64,000 nt of DNA from Ferrovibrio sp. Its GTDB lineage: Bacteria; Pseudomonadota; Alphaproteobacteria; Ferrovibrionales; Ferrovibrionaceae. Numbering within the stretch: the first letter of the stretch is position 1; the number at the start of each line of letters is the position of its first letter. A model generated the notes under the pieces. The model saw nothing but the letters and a program-made list of their open reading frames with translations, ran no database searches and had not been told where the DNA came from. A program made the translations under genes and the position numbers. The stretch is from contig NZ_JAGOLP010000003.1 of NCBI RefSeq assembly GCF_017994015.1, positions 153,287 through 217,286 on the forward strand. Direction: 5' to 3'. This document shows, in pieces, positions 1-11,724 of the stretch.

Positions 1-2
1 GC

Positions 3-434
3 ACGCTGGAGCTGGTTTTCTACGTGCATATGGAGCAGGCCAGCCTGGCCGATGAAGTGCTGGTGCAATATGGCCTGGGCCGGCCACATCACCGCGTGCT
101 GCATTTTGCCGTTTCACGCCCGGGCATCACGGTGAATGAACTGCTTTCTATTCTACGCATCACCAACCAGGCGTTCTCGCGCACGCTGAATCAACTGACC
201 AAGATGGGTCTGATGGAGCAGCGCCCCGGCCTGACCGACCGCCGCCTGCGCTGCAATTATGCCACAGCCAAAGGCGTGCAATTGCACCGTCGTTTGATTA
301 AGCGGCAATTTGAGCATATCGAGCGCAGCCTGCGCGGTGTGCCCCAGAAGGATATGGAAACCTTCTGGAGCGTGCTCTACCACATGGTGCGCGAGCAGGA
401 CAAAACCTGGATCACGGATTACAAGCCGACCTGA
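3..434 (+). CDS. MarR-family transcriptional regulator, 5' end cut by window edge
   Basis: A winged-helix regulator of the MarR type. The visible 144 codons contain the recognition region: a helix-turn-helix reading ITVNELLSILRITNQAFSRT, then a wing containing RPGLTDRRLRCNYAT, where the D-R-R pattern is typical of MarR proteins. A GTG at 24 could start translation, but the frame stays open to the left edge and encodes TLELVFYV, which looks like the usual first dimerisation helix, so the true start is probably outside the window. The gene converges on the thiolase gene ending at 440, and a MarR-like palindrome sits just upstream of that thiolase. I infer that this protein controls the thiolase and perhaps itself; the ligand is unknown. 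Confidence 0.85.
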   Translation, partial: TLELVFYVHMEQASLADEVLVQYGLGRPHHRVLHFAVSRPGITVNELLSILRITNQAFSRTLNQLTKMGLMEQRPGLTDRRLRCNYATAKGVQLHRRLIKRQFEHIERSLRGVPQKDMETFWSVLYHMVREQDKTWITDYKPT

Positions 435-439
435 TCCGA

Positions 440-1630
440 TCAGGCCGCCGCCGGGGCTTCATACAGGCTGATGACGCAAACGCCGGCCAGGCCAAGATTA
501 TGCTGCAAGCCCAGCTTGGCATCCTGCACTTGGCGTGCACCGGCCTCGCCGCGTAACTGCCAGACCAGTTCGGCACATTGCGCCAGGCCGGTGGCGCCCA
601 GCGGATGACCCTTCGACAGCAAACCGCCCGATGGATTGGTGACACAGCGGCCGCCATAGGTGTTATCGCCATCGCGAACAAACTTTTCGGCTTCACCGCT
701 CTCCACCAGACCCAGCGAGTCGTAAGCCAGCACTTCGTTGGAAGCGAAGCAATCATGCAACTCCACCATCGGGATATCGCGCGGATCAACGCCGCTGGCT
801 TCGTAGACCCGGCGCGATGCGGTATACGCCATGTCATAGCCCACCAGCTTCATCATGCTGCCGGCCTCGAACACATCGGGCTGGTCGCTCACCATCGCCT
901 GGGCGCGGACCCGCACGGCACGATTGAGGCCATGGCGCCGGGCATAATCCTCTGACACAACGATGGCCGCCGCAGCGCCACAAGTGGGCGGGCAGCACAT
1001 CAGCCGGGTGAGCGGGCCATAGATCGCTGGCGACGCCATCACTTCCTCCACCGTCACCGGCTTGCGGAACAGCGCGCGTTCGTTATTGGCGGCATGGCGC
1101 CGCGCCTTGACCTGGATTTCCGCCATGGTCTCCGCCGCCATGCCGGTGCGCTGCATGTATTCCCGCCCGGCACCGCCAAAAAGCTGGCAGGCAAACGGCG
1201 CCGCTGATTCACCCTGCGCACGCTGCGCCGCTTCCAGGCTGGGCTGCCACGGGCTGGGCCATTGCGGGTAGATCACATCGATGGCGCCGGCCGGCATCTG
1301 CTCAAAGCCAAGCGCCAGGGCGCAATCCACCACGCCGGCTTCCACCGCCTGGCGCGCCAGGAACAAAGCGGTTGAGCCGGTGGCGCAGGCATTGGTGACA
1401 TTGATGATCGGAATGCCGGTGATACCGGCGGTGTAAACGGCGCGCTGGCCGCAGGTGGTGTCGCCATAGACATAGCCGGCATAAGCCTGCTGCACATCGG
1501 CGAAATCCACGCCGGCATGGGCCAGGGCCTCGCCAATAGCCTGCTTGGCCATCACCGGAAATGGATCATTGGTGCCGGGCTTGACAAAATGCGTCATCCC
1601 GACGCCGGCGATATAGGCATGCTTGGCCAT
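440..1630 (-). CDS. SCP-x type thiolase (acetyl-CoA acetyltransferase family)
   Basis: A 396-residue thiolase of the sterol-carrier-protein-x group, acting on acyl-CoA in the cytoplasm. The nucleophile is Cys82 in TNACATGSTAL. The second catalytic block is HDCFASNE, and the C-terminal block GGLLSKGHPLGATG carries the base histidine. All catalytic elements are present, so it should be an active thiolase. The start is supported by a GGAGG seven bases before the ATG. It stands alone with a 25-bp palindrome 15 bases upstream (1645-1669) and converges with the MarR gene. Members of this group serve in side-chain or branched-chain acyl-CoA breakdown; the acyl group used here cannot be told from sequence. 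Confidence 0.88.
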   Translation of the reverse strand: MAKHAYIAGVGMTHFVKPGTNDPFPVMAKQAIGEALAHAGVDFADVQQAYAGYVYGDTTCGQRAVYTAGITGIPIINVTNACATGSTALFLARQAVEAGVVDCALALGFEQMPAGAIDVIYPQWPSPWQPSLEAAQRAQGESAAPFACQLFGGAGREYMQRTGMAAETMAEIQVKARRHAANNERALFRKPVTVEEVMASPAIYGPLTRLMCCPPTCGAAAAIVVSEDYARRHGLNRAVRVRAQAMVSDQPDVFEAGSMMKLVGYDMAYTASRRVYEASGVDPRDIPMVELHDCFASNEVLAYDSLGLVESGEAEKFVRDGDNTYGGRCVTNPSGGLLSKGHPLGATGLAQCAELVWQLRGEAGARQVQDAKLGLQHNLGLAGVCVISLYEAPAAA

Positions 1631-1644
1631 GGTTCCCTCCTGCT

Positions 1645-1669
1645 TTTATATAAACATTGTTGATATAAA
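1645..1669. promoter_or_regulatory. MarR-like palindromic operator in the thiolase promoter
   Basis: A 25-bp near-perfect palindrome: left arm TTTATATAAACA, central T, right arm TGTTGATATAAA. Only one symmetric pair breaks the dyad (A at 1652 against G at 1662). It is extremely AT-rich in GC-rich surroundings, ends 15 bases from the thiolase start codon, and has the length and symmetry usual for MarR operators. It therefore probably overlaps the promoter and blocks initiation when occupied. Confidence 0.7.
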
Positions 1670-1723
1670 TACCCGTCTATAGGAGACCTGGCAAGCCCCT
1701 TTATGCGCCCCGCAGGGCCAGGA

Positions 1724-2956
1724 TCAGCCGGCCGGCTGTAGACCCTTCAGGGCGCCAACGGCAGCATCGGCCGCTTCATAACCCAGCAGACGTTCCATTG
1801 TCTCGGTATCTTCCAGCAATGGCGTCAGACCACGCCCCTGGAAAAAGCGCAGGCCGCCTTCAAGGCCGGTCTCCACAGCGGCTGCGGTGTCGCAATGGCA
1901 GAAAATCAGCTTCGAGATCAATACATCGCGCCGCCCGGCCGGCAGTTGCTGCAATGCCATCTTGCCTGCCTCGGCCTTGGCGCCAGCGGCATCAAGCTTG
2001 AGGAAATCAGCAGCCGCCACTTCCTCATCGCTGATTCCGGCCAACTGATCCGGCTGTATTCCATCCATACAGAGCCGGATGCCGGCTTGGCGCAGAATAC
2101 GCAAAGCAGTCTGGCTCAAGGCGGCATTGATCCGCCATTCCAGCAATGGAACCTCCACCAGTAATTGCGCAACCTCGGCCTGCGGCTTGTCATGCAGCAA
2201 TTTGCGGAAGGCCGTGCTGATTATGGTGGAAAGATGCAAGTTGACCGATAGCGGGCGGCTCAGCACGGCGGTATCGCCCATTAAATTCGATATCACGCGC
2301 TGATCCAGCATCTCGGTGGCCTTGGCCAGCAGCCACATGTTGTCATAGAGGTCAATACCGGTTGCCCGTTCGATTGCCGCGATCGAAATCCAGGTCTCGT
2401 CAGCCAGAATGGCCGGCGCAGTGTTGGCAACCAGCTCCCAGATCGGCTGGCGTCTGGTCTGATTGGAGAGATCGGCCTGCCACAGAATGCGGTGCAGATT
2501 GATAACATCGCCCAGGGCATTGGCATCCGGTGGCGCTTCATCACGTATTGCCACGACCCGCTCGGAGCCTGGCGCCGGCGCCTGTTCCATCAATCGACGG
2601 GCGGTCTCGGTAAAAGCTACAGCTTGGCTTTCGAGATCATATTGCCGGATGCGAATCGAGCCATGGTGCTGATCGTGTAGCTGAATATTCAGTTTTTCCA
2701 GCTTTTCCTTCACCCGTTGCGCCACTGGGGCTGGCGCCAGCATCACCAGGATATTCCGCGCCAGCGGCACGGCATCGATCGGCTCGTCTATGGTGCGCTC
2801 TTCGATGAAACGGGCAAAGCTGCGAAACATGATGCGGCTGTGAATAGCCGGGATTGCGGAAAGATCGACCAGGATCGCGATATTGCCGGCATGTTGCTGC
2901 CGCAATCTGGCAGCCAGCCGGTCGAGCGATATGGTTTTGGTATATTCAGTGGCCAT
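1724..2956 (-). CDS. Degenerate EAL-like domain protein
   Basis: A 410-residue soluble protein with no signal peptide. Residues from about 245 to 345 resemble the second half of a c-di-GMP phosphodiesterase EAL domain: LSVNLHLSTII, then LLVEVPLLEW where EAL proteins have their LEITES strand, then LRQAGIRLCMDGI in place of LKxxGVxLALDDFG, then ADFLKLD in place of VDxLKID. The metal-binding and catalytic residues of active EAL proteins are not kept, and no EAL motif is visible, so it probably does not hydrolyse c-di-GMP. The N-terminal 150 residues (KTISLDRLAARL onward) are not recognised. It lies 27 bases after motB in the same direction, which suggests a role in motility control. It could be a c-di-GMP or protein-binding effector. 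Confidence 0.6.
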   Translation of the reverse strand: MATEYTKTISLDRLAARLRQQHAGNIAILVDLSAIPAIHSRIMFRSFARFIEERTIDEPIDAVPLARNILVMLAPAPVAQRVKEKLEKLNIQLHDQHHGSIRIRQYDLESQAVAFTETARRLMEQAPAPGSERVVAIRDEAPPDANALGDVINLHRILWQADLSNQTRRQPIWELVANTAPAILADETWISIAAIERATGIDLYDNMWLLAKATEMLDQRVISNLMGDTAVLSRPLSVNLHLSTIISTAFRKLLHDKPQAEVAQLLVEVPLLEWRINAALSQTALRILRQAGIRLCMDGIQPDQLAGISDEEVAAADFLKLDAAGAKAEAGKMALQQLPAGRRDVLISKLIFCHCDTAAAVETGLEGGLRFFQGRGLTPLLEDTETMERLLGYEAADAAVGALKGLQPAG

Positions 2957-2983
2957 GGCTGGCTTCCATTGCTGAAGCGCTGG

Positions 2984-3814
2984 TCAGCGCTGGTCTTCGA
3001 TCACCAGGGTGACACGACGATTCTGAGCTCTGCTTTCACTATCATTACCACGCACCAGGGGCCGTGAATCAGCATAGCCGATTGCCCGCAGGCGCTGCGC
3101 CGGCAATCCTGCCTCTGTCAGCGCCCGCACCACCGAAGCCGCCCGGCCGGCCGACAATTCCCAATTCGATGGAAAGCGGTCGGAATGAATGGGTACATCG
3201 TCCGTATGCCCCTCCACCGAGATTACTCCAGGCAGATCGCGCAGCAAACTGGCCAGCCGCTTGATGACCGCAATACCATTGGACTGGATTTCAATCTGCC
3301 CCGATGGAAATAGCAGCCTATCGCGGATGGCGATGCTGACACGTCGTTCCTGAATCTGCAATCTCACCTGATCGTCCAGCTTATTCTGCCGCAAGGCATC
3401 GACCCACTGGTCCACCACAGCCCGGGTATGCGGCTCTATGGCAACATAGGAGGGCAAAGGCTGGCCCTGCGCCGTCATACTGCGAATGTCAGATTGTGGC
3501 ATCGGCGTATCGGCATCGCCGAAATCCGCGCGCGGCATGCGGCCGGTCTCGATTTGCAACACATTGACCACGGTGGGCCTGGTTTTCTTGTCGATCCACA
3601 ACATGCCAACCAAAGTCAGGAATACAATCATCAGCAGCGTGACCATATCCATGTAGCTGACAACCCACTCTTCCGCCTCCTCGCCTCCCGTGGCCTCGGC
3701 ATGCTGGTCAAAGCCACCGTAAAGGCCGCGGGTCGATTGGCGGGGTGTGGCGCCGCTCCGCAGCCTGGCCTTCTGACGTAAACTGGCTGGATCGACTTTG
3801 CCGCGTTCAGACAT
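2984..3814 (-). CDS. motB: MotB-like flagellar stator protein (OmpA C-terminal domain)
   Basis: A 276-residue stator subunit that anchors the ion channel to peptidoglycan. The single transmembrane helix lies at residues 52-73 (VVSYMDMVTLLMIVFLTLVG), and Asp56 is in the position of the essential ion-carrying aspartate. The C-terminal OmpA/MotB domain shows EGHTDDVPI and SNWELSAGRAASVVRAL, the peptidoglycan-binding signature, and ends GRAQ-like as SRAQNRRVTLVIE. I chose the ATG at 3814, which overlaps the motA stop by 8 bases; the frame is open further upstream but runs into motA. Whether it belongs to a flagellum or to another MotAB-type motor cannot be decided, because no other flagellar genes are in view. 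Confidence 0.85.
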   Translation of the reverse strand: MSERGKVDPASLRQKARLRSGATPRQSTRGLYGGFDQHAEATGGEEAEEWVVSYMDMVTLLMIVFLTLVGMLWIDKKTRPTVVNVLQIETGRMPRADFGDADTPMPQSDIRSMTAQGQPLPSYVAIEPHTRAVVDQWVDALRQNKLDDQVRLQIQERRVSIAIRDRLLFPSGQIEIQSNGIAVIKRLASLLRDLPGVISVEGHTDDVPIHSDRFPSNWELSAGRAASVVRALTEAGLPAQRLRAIGYADSRPLVRGNDSESRAQNRRVTLVIEDQR

Positions 3815-4673
3815 CGTAGATTTCATCGCGGGTTTCGTTGACAAAAGCCTGCATGGCATCGCCGACAACCGTTGGAGAGCGCCCCAGCGAAACCAGCAAT
3901 ATGCCTTCCAGCAGGATATTGAGCATGGCAACACGGCGCTGGGTACGTTGCTCGATCTTCACCGCTATCGGCTTGAAAATCAGATTGGACAATACAACGC
4001 CGTAAAGGGTGGCCAGCATCGCCACGGCCATGCCGCTGCCAACTCTGGCGATATCGCCGGAACCAAGCTCCCGTAGCATTGCCACCATGCCGGCCAGGGT
4101 GCCTAGCAGACCAAATCCCGGCGCCAGCGCTGCAAGTGTGCGGAAAAAGCGGGCCTGCGCCGATTCAATTTCCGCCATCTTCCGGATCCGCCAATTCATG
4201 ATATGCATCAGGTCATCCATCGGCGTGCCGTCGATAACCAATTGCAAACCCAGCTTGAGAAACGGGCTGGCAATGCGGCCGGCGCGCTCTTCGGCCAGAT
4301 GGATGTTTTTCTGCGCCAGGTGGCGCGAGACTTCGATCAATTCAACGATTTCTGCGCGTACTCCATGATCGGCGGTAAAGATGGTGCCGAAAGCGCGCAG
4401 CGCCGCGCCCAATTCCCGGCCCTGGAAGGCAATCAGCGCCGCTACCAACACACCGCCAAAGACAATGATGAAACCGGTGAGATTGAGATAATGGATGATC
4501 TCGCCTTCACTGGATGCAACAAATCCAAGCAGCGATATGGCGCCGACAAGGCCGATCACGGTGGTCAAATTCACACCGCCGCCAGAGACTGGAACCGGCT
4601 GGCTGCGCTGCGTGCGGGCGGCAGTAGCTGCCGGTTTCACTTCGGATGAACGGGTATTTGCATCTGGGGGCAT
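3807..4673 (-). CDS. motA: MotA-like stator channel protein
   Basis: A 288-residue inner-membrane MotA/TolQ/ExbB family protein forming the ion channel with MotB. Membrane segments are visible around residues 35-52 (LTTVIGLVGAISLLGFVAS), 62-85 (LNLTGFIIVFGGVLVAALIAF), 175-200 (ALAPGFGLLGTLAGMVAMLREL) and 208-230 (GMAVAMLATLYGVVLSNLIF), with the long cytoplasmic loop between the second and third. The GLLGTLAGMV block is the conserved core of the family. The first 30 residues are polar and Ser/Thr/Ala-rich, an extension not needed for function. It is the first gene of a motA-motB-EAL-like minus-strand operon. Confidence 0.85.
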   Translation of the reverse strand: MPPDANTRSSEVKPAATAARTQRSQPVPVSGGGVNLTTVIGLVGAISLLGFVASSEGEIIHYLNLTGFIIVFGGVLVAALIAFQGRELGAALRAFGTIFTADHGVRAEIVELIEVSRHLAQKNIHLAEERAGRIASPFLKLGLQLVIDGTPMDDLMHIMNWRIRKMAEIESAQARFFRTLAALAPGFGLLGTLAGMVAMLRELGSGDIARVGSGMAVAMLATLYGVVLSNLIFKPIAVKIEQRTQRRVAMLNILLEGILLVSLGRSPTVVGDAMQAFVNETRDEIYDV

Positions 4674-4974
4674 GGCGGACTGGAAACATTACATTGCAGG
4701 GTTGGGGGATGGCCTACTTAAACCGACATAGCGCGGCAATCGCAATGATCTGGGTCAAAATCACCCTGTGCGAGCAACCAGAAATACTACAATGTTTGGA
4801 ATATATTGGATGATATAATGCAACTTGTTGAGCAGGATCAGCTCTTTATAGCCGGCGCACGCTTATATCTACCATTGTTTTATTGGCGATCTGCGCGCCT
4901 TACCTGCCGTTAACTGATTATCACGATACTATCGCCATCAGCCCGCATGCCAATGCAGGCGCCTGGAGGTAACC
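4674..4974. other. 301-bp AT-rich divergent intergenic region
   Basis: Lies between the divergent motA gene and the membrane-protein gene starting at 4975, so it should hold promoters for both. It is much richer in AT than its surroundings (for example 4780-4830 and 4840-4890). A TATAAT hexamer is at 4814-4819, but no convincing -35 box sits at 17 bases. I see no coding potential, repeat or strong hairpin. Confidence 0.4.
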
Positions 4975-5511
4975 ATGGCCCCAACAAACACGCCGCGCCG
5001 ACCGGCGCAGCCGGCAACCGCACCACGTCAAGCTGCCGCCCATGTCAATGAGGACGAAGCCGCAGAGCCCGAGCGCAGCAGCGATCTGGATGAGGCAACC
5101 CATGCCGAATATCGGCTGCTCTATCAGGAAGCCGGCCACAACATCCGCTTCGGCAAGGGCCAGCAATGGCGCGTGCTGGAGTATTTTACCTTGCTCAGCT
5201 TTGGCCTGGTCGCTATTTGCGGCTTTGTCCCCATGGCCAAGGACGTTATCAATTTCGTTGCATATTTCCTGCTTTTCACCGGTATCGCCGTTTTGATTGT
5301 GATCGGCATGCTGCAAGCATGGCAGTATGGCGAGGCGCGTAAGCTGGACCGGCTGGCCGATGGCTTCTCCAGTGCCGCCCGCAGCGCCCTGCGCGTGAAA
5401 GGACGCCTGGGCAGCGATATCAATCGCTATGTCATTCTGCTGATCCTGCTGTTGCTGGTAATCGTCAGCGATATCGTCGCCTTCAGATTGCTGAGTGATC
5501 TGGCGCGCTGA
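4975..5511 (+). CDS. Unknown membrane protein with three predicted helices
   Basis: A 178-residue protein I do not recognise. Residues 1-60 are hydrophilic, rich in Pro/Ala and acidic residues. Three hydrophobic segments follow, at about 68-86 (LEYFTLLSFGLVAICGFV), 91-113 (FVAYFLLFTGIAVLIVIGML) and 151-173 (YVILLILLLLVIVSDIVAF). The loop between helices two and three is basic (ARKLDRLADGFSSAARSALR), so it is probably cytoplasmic, putting the N-terminus outside or requiring a re-entrant segment. A GGAGG stands 6 bases before the ATG. It is a single gene, divergent from motA and convergent with phaC. Confidence 0.65.
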   Translation: MAPTNTPRRPAQPATAPRQAAAHVNEDEAAEPERSSDLDEATHAEYRLLYQEAGHNIRFGKGQQWRVLEYFTLLSFGLVAICGFVPMAKDVINFVAYFLLFTGIAVLIVIGMLQAWQYGEARKLDRLADGFSSAARSALRVKGRLGSDINRYVILLILLLLVIVSDIVAFRLLSDLAR

Positions 5512-5520
5512 TCGTTGCCG

Positions 5521-9421
<3,901 letters not shown>

Positions 9422-9425
<4 letters not shown>

Positions 9426-9712
9426 TTCAATCGATGCCGGAAAAACCTGGAGGGGGCCTGCTGGATCGGATCCGGCAAACATTGGCGCGCCGCCAGCGTC
9501 ATGCGGCGGAAGGAGAGCCCGGGATTGGCCGCTTCATCGGCCAGATCGGTGTTCTAGGCTGGCTTGTAGTGCTGCCGGTACTGGGCGGCATTCTGCTTGG
9601 CCGTTGGCTCGATCACCGTTTCGGCACCGGTGTTTTCTGGACCGCCCCGCTGCTGCTGCTGGGTGCCGTCCTGGGCATGCGTGCCGCCTGGATATGGATG
9701 CATCGGCAATGA
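9422..9712 (+). CDS. atpQ: N-ATPase accessory membrane protein AtpQ (AtpI-like)
   Basis: A 96-residue protein with two membrane helices, about residues 42-60 (IGVLGWLVVLPVLGGILLG) and 73-90 (FWTAPLLLLGAVLGMRAAW), joined by the short RWLDHRFGTG loop. This is the AtpI/AtpQ pattern of a small assembly or ion-handling protein for the c ring. The N-terminal 35 residues are basic and cytoplasmic-looking. It overlaps atpC and atpR by four bases each. The symbol follows its position between atpC and atpR in N-ATPase operons. Confidence 0.75.
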
Positions 9713-10005
9713 TACTCGATCCGCTCAATCTGCTCCTTGGGCTGCCGCTCGGCCTGGTCTTTGGCCTTTGGCATTTCCACTCCCTGCGCCTTGTGGTGCA
9801 CCGCCTGCTCGGCACCGGCATGGCGGCCGGGAATGGTGAGGCCGCGCTTTTTCTGCCGGCGCTGTTGCATCTTGGGCGTTTCCTGCTGCTTGGCCTGGCT
9901 GTGTGGCTATGTCTGCGTTGGAATGCCGGCCTGCTGCCCGGCGCCTGTATCGGGCTTTTGGCGGCGCGCTGGCTGATTTTGCGCTCTGCCCGGATCCAAT
10001 CGTAA
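9709..10005 (+). CDS. atpR: N-ATPase accessory membrane protein AtpR
   Basis: A 98-residue, strongly hydrophobic protein with three helices (LLLGLPLGLVFGLWHFHSLR, LPALLHLGRFLLLGLAVWLC and LLPGACIGLLAARWLIL). Each helix carries a basic or polar residue such as Arg, as reported for AtpR proteins, which are unique to N-ATPase operons and were proposed to interact with the ion-binding glutamates of subunit c. I placed the start at the ATG overlapping the atpQ stop (ATGA at 9709); an ATG 15 bases earlier is also in frame. Confidence 0.78.
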   Translation: MILDPLNLLLGLPLGLVFGLWHFHSLRLVVHRLLGTGMAAGNGEAALFLPALLHLGRFLLLGLAVWLCLRWNAGLLPGACIGLLAARWLILRSARIQS

Positions 10006-10015
10006 AGCCTTGGCC

Positions 10016-10729
10016 ATGCTAACCTCGCCTTTTGCGCCAGATATCCTGTTTCACATCGGCCCCGTGCCGGTTGCTTCCGCTGTTGTGGTCACCTGGGGCC
10101 TGATGCTAGCGCTCGGGATCGGTTGCAGATTGCTGACCCGGCGCCTGACATTGCGGCCTGAACGTATGCAGGTGTTTCTGGAAAGCATTGTGGGTTTGGT
10201 TACGGCAGAGATACGGGACAGTCTGCGCCGCGATCCCCGCCCCTACCTGCCGCTGATCGGCACTCTGTTCATCTTTATCCTGGCCGCCAACTGGTCTTCA
10301 CTGATCCCTGGGGTGGAACCGCCCACCGCACGGCTTGAAACAGACGCGGCGCTTGCCGGCATTGTCTTCGCCGCTTCCGTGTATTTTGGCATCCACAGCC
10401 AGGGCATCACCGGTTATCTGCGCAGCTTCGCCCATCCCAGCATGCTGATGCTGCCAATCAATCTGATCGAGGCGGTGACACGCACGCTGTCTCTGATGCT
10501 GCGCCTGTTCGGCAATATTGTAAGCGGCGTTTTTGTGATCGGCATCATCATGTCAATCGCCGGCCTGCTGGTGCCAATACCGCTGATGGCGCTCGATCTG
10601 CTCACTGGCGCCGTGCAGGCTTATATCTTCGCCATTCTGGCGCTGATCTTCATCGGCAGCGCCACTACGCCGGAATCACATCAGAAATCCGCCCCGAACC
10701 ACCAGGAGAAACAGCATGAACTGGATTGA
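10016..10729 (+). CDS. atpB: N-ATPase F0 subunit a
   Basis: A 237-residue F0 subunit a, which carries the ion half-channels. The essential arginine is Arg163 in LSLMLRLFGNI. Other family features are the early helix VVVTWGLMLALGIGC, the NWSSLIPGVEPPT loop and the final helix LLTGAVQAYIFAILALIFIG. A TTG at 10010 is in frame, but the ATG at 10016 matches other subunit a proteins better. The 3' end overlaps atpE by 14 bases. The C-terminal tail after the last helix (PESHQKSAPNHQEKQHELD) is polar and partly encodes the atpE ribosome site. Confidence 0.9.
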   Translation: MLTSPFAPDILFHIGPVPVASAVVVTWGLMLALGIGCRLLTRRLTLRPERMQVFLESIVGLVTAEIRDSLRRDPRPYLPLIGTLFIFILAANWSSLIPGVEPPTARLETDAALAGIVFAASVYFGIHSQGITGYLRSFAHPSMLMLPINLIEAVTRTLSLMLRLFGNIVSGVFVIGIIMSIAGLLVPIPLMALDLLTGAVQAYIFAILALIFIGSATTPESHQKSAPNHQEKQHELD

Positions 10730-10961
10730 AATCGTCAGCATTATCGCTGCCGCCATGGCCGTATCCTTCGGCGCCATCGGCCCTGCTTTGGCGGAGGGGC
10801 GGGCTGTGGCCGCAGCAATGGATGCCATCGCACGCCAGCCGGAGGCCGGCAACACGCTGTCACGCAATCTTTTCGTTGGGCTGGCGATGATCGAAACCAT
10901 GGCGATCTACTGCCTGGTGGTGGCCCTGCTGCTGCTGTTCGCCAACCCCTTCGTCAAGTAA
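10716..10961 (+). CDS. atpE: N-ATPase F0 subunit c
   Basis: An 81-residue hairpin proteolipid forming the rotor ring. Helix 1 contains GAIGPALAEGRA with Glu27, the polar loop is ARQPEA, and helix 2 contains GLAMIETMAIY with Glu60 as the main ion carrier, followed by Thr61 and Tyr65. The double glutamate is characteristic of N-type c subunits and was first read as a Na+ site; structural work on a Burkholderia N-type ring later argued for protons, so ion use is open. A GGAGAA stands 8 bases before the ATG. Confidence 0.92.
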   Translation: MNWIEIVSIIAAAMAVSFGAIGPALAEGRAVAAAMDAIARQPEAGNTLSRNLFVGLAMIETMAIYCLVVALLLLFANPFVK

Positions 10962-10965
10962 TACC

Positions 10966-11724
10966 ATGCATTTTGATTTCTGGACCCTTGGCTTGCAGGC
11001 AGTCAATGTCCTGGTGCTGATCTGGATCCTGCACCGCTTTCTGTTTCGCCCGGTATTGCGCGTGATCGACCAGCGGCAGGCGGCCATTCGCCATACCCTG
11101 GATGAAGCCGAGGCCACCCGCCAGGAAGCCAGCACGGCTCGCGATACCGCCGCCGGGCGACTGGCCAATATTCGTTCGGAAGCGGAAACCATTCTGGCGG
11201 ATGCCCAGGCATTGGCCGCCCAGCATGCTGCGGCACGGCTTGCGGAAGCAGACAGACTGATCGATGAGAAACGCCAGGCGGCCCAGGCCAGCCTGGCAGT
11301 TGACCGCGCCGCCGCCGCTTCCGATCTTGTTGATACCGCAGGCCAGCTGGGCACGCAGATTGCACTGAAGCTGCTGGGCCGGCTGCCCGCCGATATCGGC
11401 TTCGCGGCCTTTCTCGATGGCCTGGCAACCAGCCTTGAAAGCTCGCCGCCCGCAATCCGGCAGGGACTGACAGATGCCGCGCGCAGCAATCCGGGCCTGG
11501 AAATCCACACTGCCGCTCCGCTGCCGGCTGCCGATATGGAACAATGCCGCGCCAGACTGGCGCAGGTTTTTGGCTTCATCCCCAATCTGCGGAGCAATAT
11601 ACGGCCGGAAATTCTAGCCGGTCTGGAATTGCACTCACCGCATTTCAGCCTGACCAATAGCTGGGGCGCTGACTTGGCTGCGCTGAAAATTGCCCTGCGG
11701 GCAGAACAGCACAGCATACCATGA
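10966..11724 (+). CDS. atpF: N-ATPase subunit b with delta-like C-terminal extension
   Basis: A 252-residue peripheral-stalk protein, much longer than a normal b subunit of about 160. The N-terminal membrane helix is [20 protein letters not shown], followed by a long charged Ala-rich helix to about residue 125. From about residue 130 to the end, the pattern ([19 protein letters not shown], then [10 protein letters not shown], then [20 protein letters not shown]) resembles the C-terminal half of the delta subunit. No separate atpH exists in the operon, so I infer that this protein supplies both functions. It overlaps atpA by four bases. Confidence 0.82.
   Translation: MHFDFWTLGLQAVNVLVLIWILHRFLFRPVLRVIDQRQAAIRHTLDEAEATRQEASTARDTAAGRLANIRSEAETILADAQALAAQHAAARLAEADRLIDEKRQAAQASLAVDRAAAASDLVDTAGQLGTQIALKLLGRLPADIGFAAFLDGLATSLESSPPAIRQGLTDAARSNPGLEIHTAAPLPAADMEQCRARLAQVFGFIPNLRSNIRPEILAGLELHSPHFSLTNSWGADLAALKIALRAEQHSIP

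Noticed and set aside
4795..4819. Promoter with TTTGGA and TATAAT
   Set aside because: The spacing is about 13 bases, too short for a standard sigma-70 promoter.
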